Positions 12,012 to 23,514 of a DNA stretch of 64,000 bases are shown here, one piece after another (positions within the stretch are counted from its first letter, which is position 1; each line of letters begins with the position of its first letter). A program made the translations under genes and the position numbers. This stretch comes from Schistosoma haematobium (taxonomy: Eukaryota; Platyhelminthes; Trematoda; Strigeidida; Schistosomatidae). The notes under the pieces were generated by a model, which was not told where the DNA came from, ran no database searches, and saw nothing but the letters and a program-made list of their open reading frames with translations. The DNA is taken from the NCBI RefSeq assembly GCF_000699445.3, contig NC_067198.1, positions 29,181,536 through 29,245,535 of the forward strand, written 5' to 3'.

Positions 12012-13010
12012 AGAGGACGATGGATATTTATCATCTACTCTTATTGGATCATTTTATTTCATTTGTTTTCTCAACCATTCAGGTACATGTTCAGAAACCC
12101 TAATTTGTAGATCAAGATTCCTCCCCCTTATGTTTGTGTGACAACACACATAATGGGATGTGACACAATAATTTACATGCATTTTTGATGAGGCGGGGAA
12201 CTTGTTTTCTCCCTGATAATGACCTTCTCTGGGTAGTACACTTTACAAATAACTGACATGAGTCTTTGTTTCAACAAAAGGCTATTTGACTCACCTCTGA
12301 ACAGCAGAGTAATATAAACAGGCTTTTTCTGTGCCAAAGATGCAATGGGCCTCACTACACTTTGACCCTTTTATTTCTTTACCAACTTCAGGGGATAACC
12401 TTTTTCTATTAATATTTGTTTAACAACCTTATTTCATCATCAGTAGCATCGTTTGTGCAAATATGATCAATCCTATTAAATAGGCCCCTTATCAAACCCT
12501 GTTTGTCTTGAACTTGGCAGTAACTATGATAATAAAGGTACTGGTCTGTTCAAGATAGCATTCTAAAAATTGATCATTTGACTGACCTCACTTCTCTTCG
12601 ACTTATAAGTATATCTAAGAAAGGAAGTCGATTTTATTCAATAAACAATTCATACTCTCGTTTTTTTGCAGATAACTAAGATGACATCCAAATATTTCTT
12701 ATAAAAAGACATGTTTTCGATTAGGTTTTCAGTTAGATTTTCAATATATGAGATAAATACATCAGCTAATACTGGTCCTAACGGACTATCTATACCAATC
12801 CCATCGATCTGGGGAAGGTATTCACCTTCAAATATGAACCGGACTTTATCAATACATGGAAGTAACAAATCTTCGAGAATTTTTAGAGGAATAGGTAATC
12901 CAAGGTTGTTCAAAGATATATAGTCACATAAAATAACAATTGTCTTTATTAAAGATAAAGTTGTGAACAGGGAATTAAAGTCAAATGAACGAATTGTCTT
13001 TTCCTTGGTA
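12012..13010 (-). pseudogene. Penelope-like element reverse transcriptase and C-terminal relic
   Basis: On the minus strand the frame near 13,000-12,650 has RT motifs of Penelope-like elements: a SFDFNSLFT stretch, NNLGLPIPLKILEDLL, then a FEGEYLPQIDG segment and IDSPLGPVLADVF. The catalytic region reads YLDVIL where an active RT has two Asp, so it is inactive. Downstream are broken pieces of the thumb and linker, then a frame (12173-12355) with KPVYITLLFRGESNSLLLKQRL, and finally the GIY-YIG-proximal region around 12,030-12,100. Several stops and frameshifts interrupt it. A further piece may extend to about 13,350. The low-coordinate end abuts the RTE 5' fragment. Confidence 0.85.
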
Positions 13011-13613
13011 TTAATGTCACTTGAACAATCGACTTACTGAAAAGAATTCTTCAGAGAATATTTATATAAACGCCTTTAGATTATTTAGGTGAACTATCCA
13101 TGATATAAATCGGAAATACACTTTAAAAAATCTGGAGAATATAGTCACTTGAACACAGTAATAGTCTTTGTACGCTGGAATATTTCATACCTCAGTCATT
13201 TGTAAGCGTGCTTAACCCACTAACGAACAGTCATTAGAAATTCGGACTGATTATTGCGTAAATAAAGTCATATCGTTCTATAGGAGTTAAATCTCTGAGT
13301 TTCAACGGTAATAAGTCTGTGAGTAAACTGGAAGCATCTATTCCTTTCATATTAACCTGTAATCTCGTCATTCATATTATCTTAAACTATATAACAAATA
13401 TTTAATGTCTTGTTTTATGACTTATAAGTTCTATACACACTATTTAATGATTTATTTGTATAATAATATCACTGTTGGCGACTAGTTTTTATCGTCACAT
13501 GTTGAATAATTTTTGTTAAATAATCTGGTTTATAATTTATATTCTGGAACCTTTTGTTTTAAAATAATATATATAGAATAAGTTAAATCATATCCGTTAA
13601 ACCTAAAATTTAA

Positions 13614-13812
13614 TACTTCGATATTACTGGTAGAGATTATGAATCGATTGATGATGAACCACCATTGAAAACCTGAGATCACTGCTGGGGAGTCCCATAC
13701 TAGGACGAAACGGCCGTCCAATGCTTTCAGATTTTCAATGGTGGTCTAATATCGATCGACTCATGATCTCAATCAAAAACTTAACAATCTCCACAACCAT
13801 ATACTACGATAT
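13614..13812. repeat. Fold-back hammerhead SINE with candidate target-site duplication
   Basis: A short minus-strand 3' piece (13630-13676, ACCACCATTGAAAACCTGA) faces a plus-strand copy (to 13801) with CTGGGGA core, stem II GTCCCATACTAGGAC, GAAAC, GGCCGTCC and a complete AACAATCTCCACAACC tail. Both tails face outward. TACTTCGATAT at 13614-13624 and TACTACGATAT at 13802-13812 (10 of 11 identical) bound the pair. The ribozyme core has one key change (CTGGGGA for CTGANGA). Confidence 0.65.
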
Positions 13813-14572
13813 GAATCTAATTAGCGTAGCTTTAAATATTATGTGTTTATTAATTTGTTAGTGTTTTAAATAAATTCATGAAAAATGAATACTACTTAGG
13901 TTAATATACAAATCGGAACCACCTACACATATAGGTGGATGTAATTATGAGATTATATGTTTTGTTGGAATGATTTATTTTCTTGACTTTGAACAAAATC
14001 CATTCAGTCAGTATAATTAAGTCTTAGTTATTAAAGTGTAAATTAAATCAATGTTTATCGATAGAATAAACAATTGATGCATCGAATACGTTGTATCTAT
14101 CACATAGTTTAAGTTTATTACAGCATTATTTAAAATGTCTATGATATATTTAGTTTTATCATATCCCCTAGACATATTGTTATAAATAATTTCTCATCAT
14201 TATACTGGGGATAACAGGGGATCAGAATAGAAAATTTGTTACTGGAGATAAACAAGGAAAGACCTAATAGTCTAGAGTTTTAAATATTCATTGACTTTCA
14301 GCACAATTATTGACAAACAACCATACGTAGCTTTGGATTAGACTACTTGTCCAAAAATAAACTGATAATTTATCCCTTAGTTTCGATTGGACAATACGAA
14401 CTCATATACTTCACGTTAATTTGTTCATTACAGCTGTTGTTATTATTCCACATCTTTGTATTTTAGTCCTTTCATTTTGTTAATGTGAAATGTAGTAGCA
14501 CTGGTCAATGGATACTTTTGACAAACCGCATATTCTTGTTATTTAACTAACTGTAAGTCGTTACAAGCAGAA
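13813..14572. other. No supported gene
   Basis: AT-rich stretch without recognised exon, repeat or motif. Confidence 0.4.
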
Positions 14573-14745
14573 ATGGATGGTGGTTAGCAGTGAAATCCAG
14601 GACGCGTGTTTCGTCCTATTTCGGAGTCATCATTTGAATGTACGTGCATTTCAGAGTTGATTTCCAATACGGGACTCTAATCCATCACCGTACGCTTCAA
14701 ACGCCATCTCGTTATCCACTTAACTACTGAGTCAAGATAGCGATT
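14573..14745 (-). repeat. Smα-type SINE with near-intact hammerhead core
   Basis: On the minus strand: a tRNA-like head (GACTCAGTAGTTAAGTGG A box, decayed B box), a linker, then a hammerhead block with TGATGA, a CTCC...GGAC stem II, GAAACACGCGTC cleavage strand and CCTGGATTTCACTGC. This is the arrangement of the published Schistosoma Smα hammerhead. Changes at the first core base and in stem II probably reduce or abolish activity. Confidence 0.8.
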
Positions 14746-14807
14746 GGCTCGTGGAAATGGGATGAAGTTTATTTCATTTGTATTGGTTATTCGGATCTTT
14801 TCATTGT

Positions 14808-14885
14808 CGTTTAGGACTGTAATTGATCAATCTCTCTTGACATATGTACATCCCATGCGGATTGATTCAATATTGCTATCTCCAT
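14808..14885. repeat. Short dispersed segment shared with 41.95 kb
   Basis: GTTTAGGACTGTAATTGATCA and the CATATGTACATCC stretch that follows recur in the same order at 41,948-41,995 next to another Smα-type fragment. The segment therefore seems to be part of, or a regular neighbour of, the Smα unit. Confidence 0.55.
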
Positions 14886-15205
14886 TTATAATACTTGTGA
14901 CTTAAAGAAATATCGGAGTAATCAGCACATATTTCTAAAGCTTTACAATTATTTCTTAAGTATTACATCAGTTCATTCCAAGGACATTGTTTGTGATCGC
15001 CTTACTTCTTTATTTATTCTTGTATTTATGTTGATTGTTTTTGTCTTATAATTAATTGATCTCTTCCATATAGATTCATACATTAAGTCTATATTGATGT
15101 CCTTATCAATTATCAATTAATCTGAATGATATATTTTGTTAACAACTCCCTAACACTTAGAATTCCTCTAATCAACAATCAAGGAAATCATCTAGTTCAT
15201 AAAAT
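14886..15205. other. No supported gene
   Basis: AT-rich sequence between a Smα copy and the next SINE; nothing recognised. Confidence 0.4.
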
Positions 15206-15306
15206 AAAATATACTAGGACGAAACGGCCGTCCAGTGCTTGCAGGTTCCCAAAGGTGGTGGTCTAACATCAATCGGTTCATGATCTCAACCAAAAACTCA
15301 ATAATC
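15206..15306 (+). repeat. Hammerhead SINE interrupted by the LTR element (left part)
   Basis: Starts inside hammerhead stem II (ACTAGGACGAAACGGCCGTC) and runs through the GGTGGTCTAACATC segment to AAAAACTCAATAATC. Its tail resumes at 17,026 (TAATCTCCACAACCCC) on the far side of the LTR element, with TAATC duplicated. Confidence 0.8.
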
Positions 15307-15467
15307 TGTGGTGTTTGAATAAACTAATAATACCCCGGTACTTGTTGAATGCTCGATTTCGAATTCCAAATACAATACATTCGCTTGTGTTTGTGTCTTA
15401 CTTCTTAATTCAATTGCATTAATTCTGGGATTCCTAGTTCATAATACAATTCAAATAATTCAAAACA
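15307..15467 (+). repeat. Left LTR, internally deleted
   Basis: TGTG is followed directly by GTGTTTGAATAAACTAATA, whereas the right LTR has about 200 bp before that segment. From there to AAAACA it matches the right LTR with only a few substitutions. The shared high identity implies a recent insertion; the missing block implies a later deletion or inherited asymmetry. Confidence 0.8.
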
Positions 15468-15480
15468 TATTGGCGTCACG

Positions 15481-16659
15481 ATGGAGCCTGTAATGGAAAA
15501 GTTAGATATTCAGTCAACTTCTGAAGCTTTTGAGGATTACTTTGAAAGGTTCGAAATCTGGGTCATGACCAAGGAAGATGATGAGGATGTTAATATTGTA
15601 GCACATTTCCTCGCATTCATCGGAAAAGAAGCATACAGCTTATTAAGAATTCTGGCTATGCCGGAAAAGCCTATCTCGCTTCCTTATACAACTCTCAAGG
15701 AACTGCTGCTAGACTATGTTAATTATACAAATTTCGAATGCGGTAAAGGAGGGAGATCTCGTAAAATGATTCATGAGGATATAAAAAATTCCACTACATT
15801 ACGTCATCCCAACCCAGTTCATACTCAAGATTATGCAGGCAATTCATTGAGGAGTTGCAATGCATTTCACGTAGATGGGCACAAGTTTAGTCAATATTTG
15901 TCCTGTGGCAAGTTCCACTCTTTTAATTAATGTAAATTTCGTAATTCTAAGTGCTTTAAATGTGGTGATATTAGACACATTCAGTCAGTCTGTAATACTA
16001 ATGTTCATCTTATTGCAACTAATATTAAGACTTGTAATTCTGATTCTACTGAGTCGGGTATTTATAATGATGATTTATCCTTATCAACGATTGCAATAGA
16101 CAATGTAAAGACACCAAGTAGTTCAGAGTTAAATGAAATTCAGAATTCTTGCGAAACAACAGTTTCTAGCCAATCGATTTATCAGATTTCTGATGTTATT
16201 TTACCAAATATGGCTTTTCCTAATGATTCACATATTTCTGATGAAATTTCTCACAAATCTGAAGAAAATATGCTGAGTGAACATAATTATGATCGAAAAC
16301 CTGATGTAGTTCTGATGGATGCTGATTTTTCTAATGATCCATTGCTGTGTAATGACATTCTTAATAAATTCCGTGAAAATGTGTCAGAAGAATCAAATTC
16401 TGGTGTCATATTATATATTACCTATCTTCATAATGCATTTGATCCTTGAGAAAAACTTGTTCAATGCAAAGCACAAGTACTAAATGACCTCCATTTTGAT
16501 TACAATTGGGATGTTTTCACATCAACTGCTGTTTACCCTTATCACAAAAACAGTTCTAATGTTTACTCTAAACAATGTGAGAAATATGTTTTAAATGAAG
16601 CCACATTATTCATAACTTGTGGATATAAAGATCCAACATTATTTCGTGGGGGAGGATAG
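15481..16659 (+). pseudogene. Gag-like ORF of the LTR element, two in-frame stops
   Basis: One reading frame runs 393 codons from the ATG just after the primer-binding site to a TAG inside the polypurine tract, interrupted by TAA at 15,928 and TGA at 16,447. The N-terminal part resembles a schistosome Ty3/Gypsy-type gag (FEDYFERFEIW near residue 17). After the first stop lies a zinc-knuckle stretch with Cys and His spacing of the CCHC type (CFKCGDIRHIQSVC). The middle is Ser/Asp/Asn-rich without known domain. The end (about residues 325-392) looks like the 3' end of a longer polyprotein running into the polypurine tract. This suggests that an internal deletion fused gag to the pol tail. Apart from the two stops the frame is open over the whole length. 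Confidence 0.75.
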
Positions 16660-17025
16660 TGTTGAAAAATCTATGGTTCAAATTCTAGATATTAATGATT
16701 TCAGTACAAAACCGATATGCTGATTGTATACAATTCCAGCACATTCTAGATACTACGAAGTTTCTATGCAATACAATGTCGGACAGACTCAGGATGAACT
16801 TAAGAAGAAGACGTACGATTGATTACAAACACCTAGACTCCAATTTAAGCCGTGGCGGATAAGGTGTTTGAATGAACTAATAATACCCCGGTACTTGTTG
16901 AATGCTCGATTTCGAATTCCAAATACAATACATTCGCTTGTGTTTGTGTCTTACTTCTTAATTCAATTGCATTAATTCTGGGATTCCTAGTTCATAATAC
17001 AATTCAAATAATTCGAAACATTATG
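16660..17025 (+). repeat. Right LTR, full length
   Basis: Begins TGTTGAAAAATC right after the polypurine tract and ends with AATTCGAAACA plus a few bases before the TAATC duplication. The second half duplicates the left LTR. It carries ATACCCCGGTAC and a CATTCGCTTGTG segment, but no confident TATA box or poly(A) signal was assigned. Confidence 0.8.
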
Positions 17026-17030
17026 TAATC

Positions 17031-17412
17031 TCCACAACCCCTATACTAGTAATCAACATGTACTCACTAGTGACTAGCTTCGTGAGAGAATTCTCGGAGT
17101 TCTAGTGAGAAGCCGTGACCAGTGGAGCTAATCCATGTCGGGTAGAGACAGGTATCTACCTCAGTACAACGGAAGTTGGTCGCGCAATTCCGTGGATTGG
17201 TTGATGTTAGACATTATCACCATTGGATGCTGGCTCAGTGGTCCAGTAGGTTAAGCTTTGGCGGGAGACTGATAGGTCCTGGGTTCAAATCTCGAGGGGG
17301 AGGCGGAATCATGGATGCGCACTGTTGAGGAGTCCCATACTAAGACGAAACGGCCGTCCAGTGCTTCCAGGTTTTCCATGGTGGTCTAGCTTCAATTGAC
17401 TCATGAATTCAA
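17031..17412 (+). repeat. Full-length hammerhead SINE unit with upstream spacer
   Basis: After the resumed SINE tail comes a spacer of about 170 bp (CTCACTAGTGACTAGC..., GGAGTTCTAGTGAGAAGC, CAATTCCGTGGATTGGTTG) also seen at 18.9, 38.0 and 42.5 kb. Next is a tRNA-like head (GGCTCAGTGGTCCAGTAGG A box, GGGTTCAAATCTCG B box), then the hammerhead block at 17,319-17,364: stem I GCACTG/CAGTGC, TTGAGGA core, GTCC/AGAC stem II, GAAAC, GGCCGTC cleavage site. It ends in CATGGTGGTCTAGCTTCAATT. One core base (C to T) and one stem II pair are changed. The arrangement tail-spacer-head suggests a tandem-derived unit. Confidence 0.8.
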
Positions 17413-18655
17413 TCAAAAAAATAAAATAAAATATCACTTTTAGTATTATCTATCTATCTAAATTGTTTTATACTTTATAAATCAAAATAACAATACATTT
17501 CTAAACTGTTTTATTTACTCGTATAATTAGTTTAGCAACAAGAACAAAAAAGATTCATGCATATTGATAATAAATAATAATTAATAATAAAAAAAATACC
17601 GACAAAACATATTGATTTCATTTTACATTGTTAAAAAGCATTTATCTATTAGTTACATCTATACTATTTACTCATGAACAATTATTATTATTATCATTAT
17701 TACTTTGAGTAGGTCATTGTGTAGTAACACGTTTTTTTTCAAATAGTATAACACAATTACAATAATCACTATAATGATTAAATAAAACAATAATTTATTT
17801 CTATTATGAAATAGATTTATACTAATTTTAATTGATTATTACATAACTATTACATTCTATCATGATAGTCAAATATCATTATTCAATAGAAAACATAATG
17901 ATTTAGATAAGTCTTTATTATTTAATAATACAATTTAACGTGTTCATATATATATAATGATCATTTATATTCTTATCTTGATAAAATCATTCACTCTTTA
18001 ATGACGTCATATATATATATATATATATGTCCATTTCACATGTTTGATTAAAAACAAAAAAAAAAAACCTAAAGCAAAACGGAAATTACACATATGTCAT
18101 ATATTTAAACAAAATAAAATGAATATTTGAATTATGCATATTATTCTTATTTTATAATTAATTAAAACACTTTCTAGAATAAGTTTGTTTGTTTGTTATT
18201 TTCATTTAAGAAAAATTAATTGAATTCGAGAATTCTATTTTAATATTTAAAAAATAATAATAAAAATTCATTAACCTTTTTAGGGTTAATTCTTTGAAAT
18301 TTTTTTAATGATCAATTGTTTTTATTTTTTTATTTTTTGTATTGGTTTAGTTTTTTTTTTAGAAATCTTTTCATGCTTTAATGGTTAATTTTGTTTATTT
18401 ATTGAAAAAAAGGGACTTCATAATGTAAAGTGAAATCGATTCATTAATATATATATTTAGATATTTTATATGTGTCTATGTGTGTTTCAGAAACGATATG
18501 TAAGTTATTGTTATTATGTGTTTATAGACAATTGTGAATAAATAATGAAAACTATGAATATAAACACATATGAACGTGTATTACTAGTAAGTAGTGTAAT
18601 ATAAATTATTCGATCAATTCAATACAGATTTCTTAAACAATACCATATTAGTTTC
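17413..18655. other. Very AT-rich, gene-free stretch with simple repeats
   Basis: Contains TATC and ATT-rich runs, an (AT) tract at 18,008-18,028, and long A and T runs. No gene or dispersed repeat is recognised. Confidence 0.5.
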
Positions 18656-19080
18656 AGAAAGGGTTTTGTGGAGATTTTAGTTGAGATCATGAGTCAATTG
18701 AAGCTAGATCATCATGGAAAACCTAAAAGTACTAGATGGCTGTTTCGTTCTATTGTGGGACTCCTAAGTGGTGCATATTCACGACTGCACCTCGCGAGAT
18801 TCGAACCTAGAACCTATCAGTCTCACATGCGAGTGCTTAACCGCTAAACCATTGAGATGGCCGGCATTCAACGATGTTAATGTACAAATTCAAGTAATCC
18901 ATAAAGTTGAGCGATACATCCACCATTGTCATCGGTGATTTCCTATCTCTCAACTGACCCGGTTGAAATCTACTGGTCACTGCTTTTCACTAGAACTCCA
19001 GGATATACATCATGAAGCCAGTCACTAGTGTGAATATATTAATTAGTATCAGAAGCGGTTTTGTGGAGATTGTAGTAATT
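18656..19080 (-). repeat. Hammerhead SINE unit followed by a second tail (dimer-like)
   Basis: Minus strand. From 18,656: tail (GTTTTGTGGAGATTTTAG), CATGAGTCAATTGAAGC, degenerate hammerhead block, tRNA head with B box (AGATTCGAACCTAG) and A box. Then comes the same 170-bp spacer as at 17.1 kb (up to about 19,020), and at 19,040-19,075 another tail segment. Two tails separated by head and spacer are what one expects from a tandem pair truncated in the second unit. Confidence 0.8.
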
Positions 19081-21184
19081 TCAGTAGTTGAGATTATTTA
19101 TGCAAAACCATTTTGCATAAAAGTTTATTATCGTTATACTCTATTCAAATCATGGACTCTCATTTATTAGTTATTTTAACTTTACTGGATTGCAAACGTG
19201 ATCAATATTCTGTTTGTGAATAGTTAGAGCATGTGAGCATATTAGTCTCAGCTTATGACGATAATAATGTAAGATATATGATTAATTGACTTAAAATCAA
19301 GCTAGTAAGCGACTTGTAAGCTAACATCATAATTATTTTGTGATTAAACTCTCCTACTTTCTAGATATAATCTTTCGAATAACTAAGTCGTTTTATGAAA
19401 GTATACTTGGTAAGGGATAAAAGGACAAAACAAACAACCAGAAAAACCATTGGATGAATGAGTTATCATAACTTTTGACTGTAAGGTTTATTATTCATCA
19501 TCAACTCTAGTCCACATTGACTTTGAAGAGTAGATATAAATAAATCAGGATTTACAGTGGCTTCGTAGTATATGTGTTAAGTATTATAGGATAAACTACA
19601 TCACTTTACTGTAATCACAGTATCCCTGTAACACAGAGACGATGAATGAAAACAGGTGAAACTCTTAATCACATTGAAGAATTCGATCATACGACTTTAA
19701 GTAAACTAATCTAATGCTCTACATATTTAGTTTGAAAAACTAATTATTATTATTATCATTCAGATGATTATTTTATATGGATCATATAAGCGTGAAAATG
19801 ATCTTTCCTAATATGTTGACTTCATTCGATCGATTATGTCACACCATGGTGAATTGAATAGTTTTTAATGTTTCGTTTAAATCTCTTAGCGGTGTTTACT
19901 TTCAACTGTTTGAGAATTCGAACACTTTCTAAACGTTTTCTTCAGGAAGAATTAAACACAGTGTTTGAAACTACTACTTATTATTAATCAACTTTTCAAG
20001 AAGAAAATACACTTTGAAATAGAATATTTCTCTTTGAATTATACACAAACAACACCGATCAGTTCATATAATATTGATTTCTTATTTTATAACATTCATG
20101 CATAAATTAACTATTTACTTATGTAACAAGATATTTCTATAAACTAGATTTAAACAGTAAAAAAAACTGTTCGATGTTTTATGAAAATTATTCATTTGGC
20201 AGTATACAACAATTGTGTATTTTTTTAAAAAGAAACACCTTATTTCTTGAAGTAATCGGTAAGTCTTGTAGTCAATGAATAGTAGTTTACAGATAAGATA
20301 TAGGAATATTTTGTGGTATATATCATCTTATTTAAATTTGCTATAAAGATATTCATTCAGAAGGATGAAGTTATATCATAATAACAGTTAAAAATTCTAC
20401 GAATATATTCGATGCTTAATGAGTTACTTAAACCTACATTTATTCATAGAAGTAAAATATTTCAATAACATATGATAATTGTATTTTGATTACTAAAGTT
20501 GGGTTGTGGTTACTGAGACTGAGTGAACTCAGGATGAGCGTTTCGTTTAATTTAGTGTACTGATATGTCTGTCACTTGACTGATTGATAATGACTTCCTA
20601 ACCATTTGCTAGATCCCCAGAATACTTCTATAACTGATTCTAAGCTGTATGTAAAGATTTGGGGTAAAATAAGAAAATTTACTTGAAGATTAACAGATGT
20701 ACAGAGAATAAGAGTGAGCATAAGTTTGCTGGTGACCTTTAACATCTGAAACATTTGAAAGCATGCTAAATATAACGATGCAGTATATAACATAATCTGT
20801 TAGCTTAATAGTAGTCTCCAATAGATAGTGGTTGAATGGAATGCTCTCAGCTATTCCCTGACTTCTAAAGACCATGCCGAGGAATCCTTGAGAGATGTCA
20901 TCATCATGAAAGTCCGCCCTGAGATAATAACGTAGGTATATCCAGCCTAGGAGTTTTAAATAAGAAAAATTACGTAACGTGGATTTCACTGCTGTTCAAA
21001 ATCTATCTCTATTGAAACTTTTAAATAATAACATTATGAAAGAAACCTGTTGAGAATGCACATACGCCAATAGAGATTGATCACCAACCAGGAAACTCAA
21101 ACCTTCACAATACATGTAATACTTCAATTACGTTTGATTTATTTCAATAAACTGTTTAAATCATAATTTTATTACATAGTTAGT
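19081..21184. other. No supported gene
   Basis: AT-rich. A 99-codon minus-strand frame at 20,690-20,989 lies in a somewhat more balanced block (20,500-21,000) but has no recognisable domain and no splice support. A weak Smα-like trace (TGAACTCAGGATGAGCGTTTCG) sits near 20,525. Confidence 0.4.
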
Positions 21185-21189
21185 CAATT

Positions 21190-21265
21190 ATGATGCCTTT
21201 CATTGACTCGTGAACTCAACTATTAAATTACTACGATCTCCAGAAAACCCCCCTTCTTATAATTA
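21190..21265 (+). repeat. Hammerhead SINE, isolated 3' tail
   Basis: Only GACTCGTGAACTCAACTATT, AAATTACTACGATCTCC and the AAAACCCCCCTTCT end are present. Head, ribozyme and middle are missing. Confidence 0.7.
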
Positions 21266-23514
21266 TCATTATGCCGTCTAGACAGATGAATTGATACTAA
21301 TAATAAATGATGTTTGTAATGAAACAAATTTGTAAGGTTGTAGATGTAATGTATCATTTAAAAATGGTTAGAGCACTATCAAAATAGTGTCGAATAAATG
21401 TTATATTCAATGAATATGTATATGTATATATCTTAGGCTACTAACCTTTATTCGAAACGCAACCTAAACTAAAAATAATTTCACTAAATACTTAATTGAC
21501 TGATACATAGAATAGCTAGACTAAAAAAATAAAGAACATTTGGGGAATTAGGACTTCTTGTTTTATCATGAATTAATACTGTAACTTAATTATAATTTCT
21601 GAAATGACATATAACCTTAGACTTGATATCGTCTTTTCTTTCACTCCCAGTTAAACTAAACCAATGTATCGACAAAATAAAGTAATTCAGAACTCAGATG
21701 GCGTCATATTAAAGTTTCCTTAAGCATCAGTTAGATAACTAAATCTGTTGTCAAAGAAGATGGTTTCTAAGTGGTCGATTTACTAATCTGCCATAAAGAT
21801 AGAAAACAGAAAAACATGGAAGTGTACCGTAGAAAAATTAGATTAAATATTATGTACTAATCTTGGCCCCAAACTGTAGTATTTGTTTTTAGTCAGAATC
21901 AAAAGTCATTAAATTGTTGATAACATAAAGGTTTTACATAAACTTCATAACTGTTTTTTAACATTTTAGCATCAACCATGGGAATGCTGAAGTTTTTTGA
22001 CGATGAAGGTACTCATTAGACTAGTATATCTAACTTGTTTAGCTCAAATGTTATGTGGATCTACAAAACAACCTTATTAAATATTTGATTTTCTGTTCTA
22101 CTGATGTAATTACATCTGATTGATAAGTATACTTAGAATTAATCAGCTTTATCGTAAATCATTACTAACTTTAATGAGTAGTGGTCTATATGTAAACAGT
22201 CATTTGTCAGTTTAAGTACAATTTGTGGCGTTTTGTCAAGTACACTTGAATACTGTCTGACAAGGTTGTCAAAAACATTACGATGAAACTCTAATACATC
22301 TCAAGAGTATGCGACCTATCAAGTAAATATGCAAGGATGTTTCAACTTGAAATTTGTTGATATTACCAATCGATATTGTACTGAGTTTTTAACTTAGCTG
22401 AAAGATTTTTTAAATACATATCAAATAACACAAAAATTAACAAGGGAATTGGGCTTCTATGATCTGTTAAGGCATTCGGCGTAACAACAGTAAGGAAATC
22501 TAACAAAAATATAGCATATGGTTGATTACATTATATGATTTCAGGAAGATCACTACAGATGAAAGACAAATCAATGAAAACTTGTAAAACTCAACTGAAA
22601 GATAGATAGATGGATAATCAATCTCAAACTAAACTCATCTTGATGGATTCAGTTTACTTGAATTTATAGAAAGTTGAAGGTATATAGAAGTATTGAGTTC
22701 AAGATAACTGTAGTTAATTACCTCTCTTCCAAGCGTAGGTCAAATGAAGTAAACTAAAAAAAAATTTTTGTGTTTATCATGCAAGAGGGTAAATTGTCAT
22801 AATATTGATTCTCAGGTGAACCAGATATCATCTAGGTTTTATATAATCTAAATAATACAACTTCAATATGTGGTAAAATCACAGAGATATCAAGAATTAT
22901 GATGAATCAAAGTTAATTACTGAACTGGTAGTCGGTTGAATGGAGAGTATTAAATGGATACGCTTTAATTTACTGTAAAGCGAATGTCCATAGAAAGTAA
23001 CCTTTTTGTCTAGTCCATTTTTATGTATTAGTTGCGATGGCAACAAAACTAATGACTGGTATTGTGATTATTCTCTCATCTTTATCTCTGTTTATATAAC
23101 AGTTATTGAAACTTGTTAATCTGATAGTCATATATACACCATACATATAAACATGTGCCAGTCATTGTTAGTTGATCATAACATTAGCAACATCCTGTTA
23201 TAGATACAAGTATTTAGCAGACATGTTTAACACGAGTTAGATAAAGCATATTGAAATATAAATGAAACAATGCCAATTATCATGTTGATAAGATTAGACT
23301 TCATTATTTCACTGATTACGTAATCTCACTAAGCACAACATAAGTAAATAATACCTATTAGTCACGTAATACCAAGTTAGAAATTAAGATACTACTACTG
23401 TTTGACAAACTATAGTTATTGAAGTTGATATAGATGTTTAAAATGACTCCAAAATTGTAATTAGTTTAAGAAAATGCAAAATGCAGTACAACACATGTTT
23501 AGAGTGCATGTTAG
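21266..23514. other. No supported gene
   Basis: AT-rich, many short frames, none convincing. No copy of the window's repeat families is seen. Confidence 0.45.

Larger units (their letters stand above)
15307..17025 (+). mobile_element. Gag-only, non-autonomous LTR retrotransposon inserted in a SINE tail
   Basis: The element has two LTRs that share a nearly identical segment of about 155 bp (15,311-15,467 and 16,864-17,020), with an internal region of only about 1.2 kb. The LTR begins TG. After the left LTR comes TGGCGTCACGATGG, placed where a tRNA primer-binding site should be. A polypurine tract (GTGGGGGAGGATAG) precedes the right LTR at 16,660. TAATC flanks the element (15,302-15,306 and 17,026-17,030) and restores the uninterrupted SINE tail when one copy is removed. 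Protease, RT, RNase H and integrase are absent. The left LTR lacks about 200 bp present in the right one. Confidence 0.85.

Noticed and set aside
20690..20989. 99-codon minus-strand frame
   Set aside because: No recognisable motif and no splice or promoter context; the overlapping frame is interrupted.
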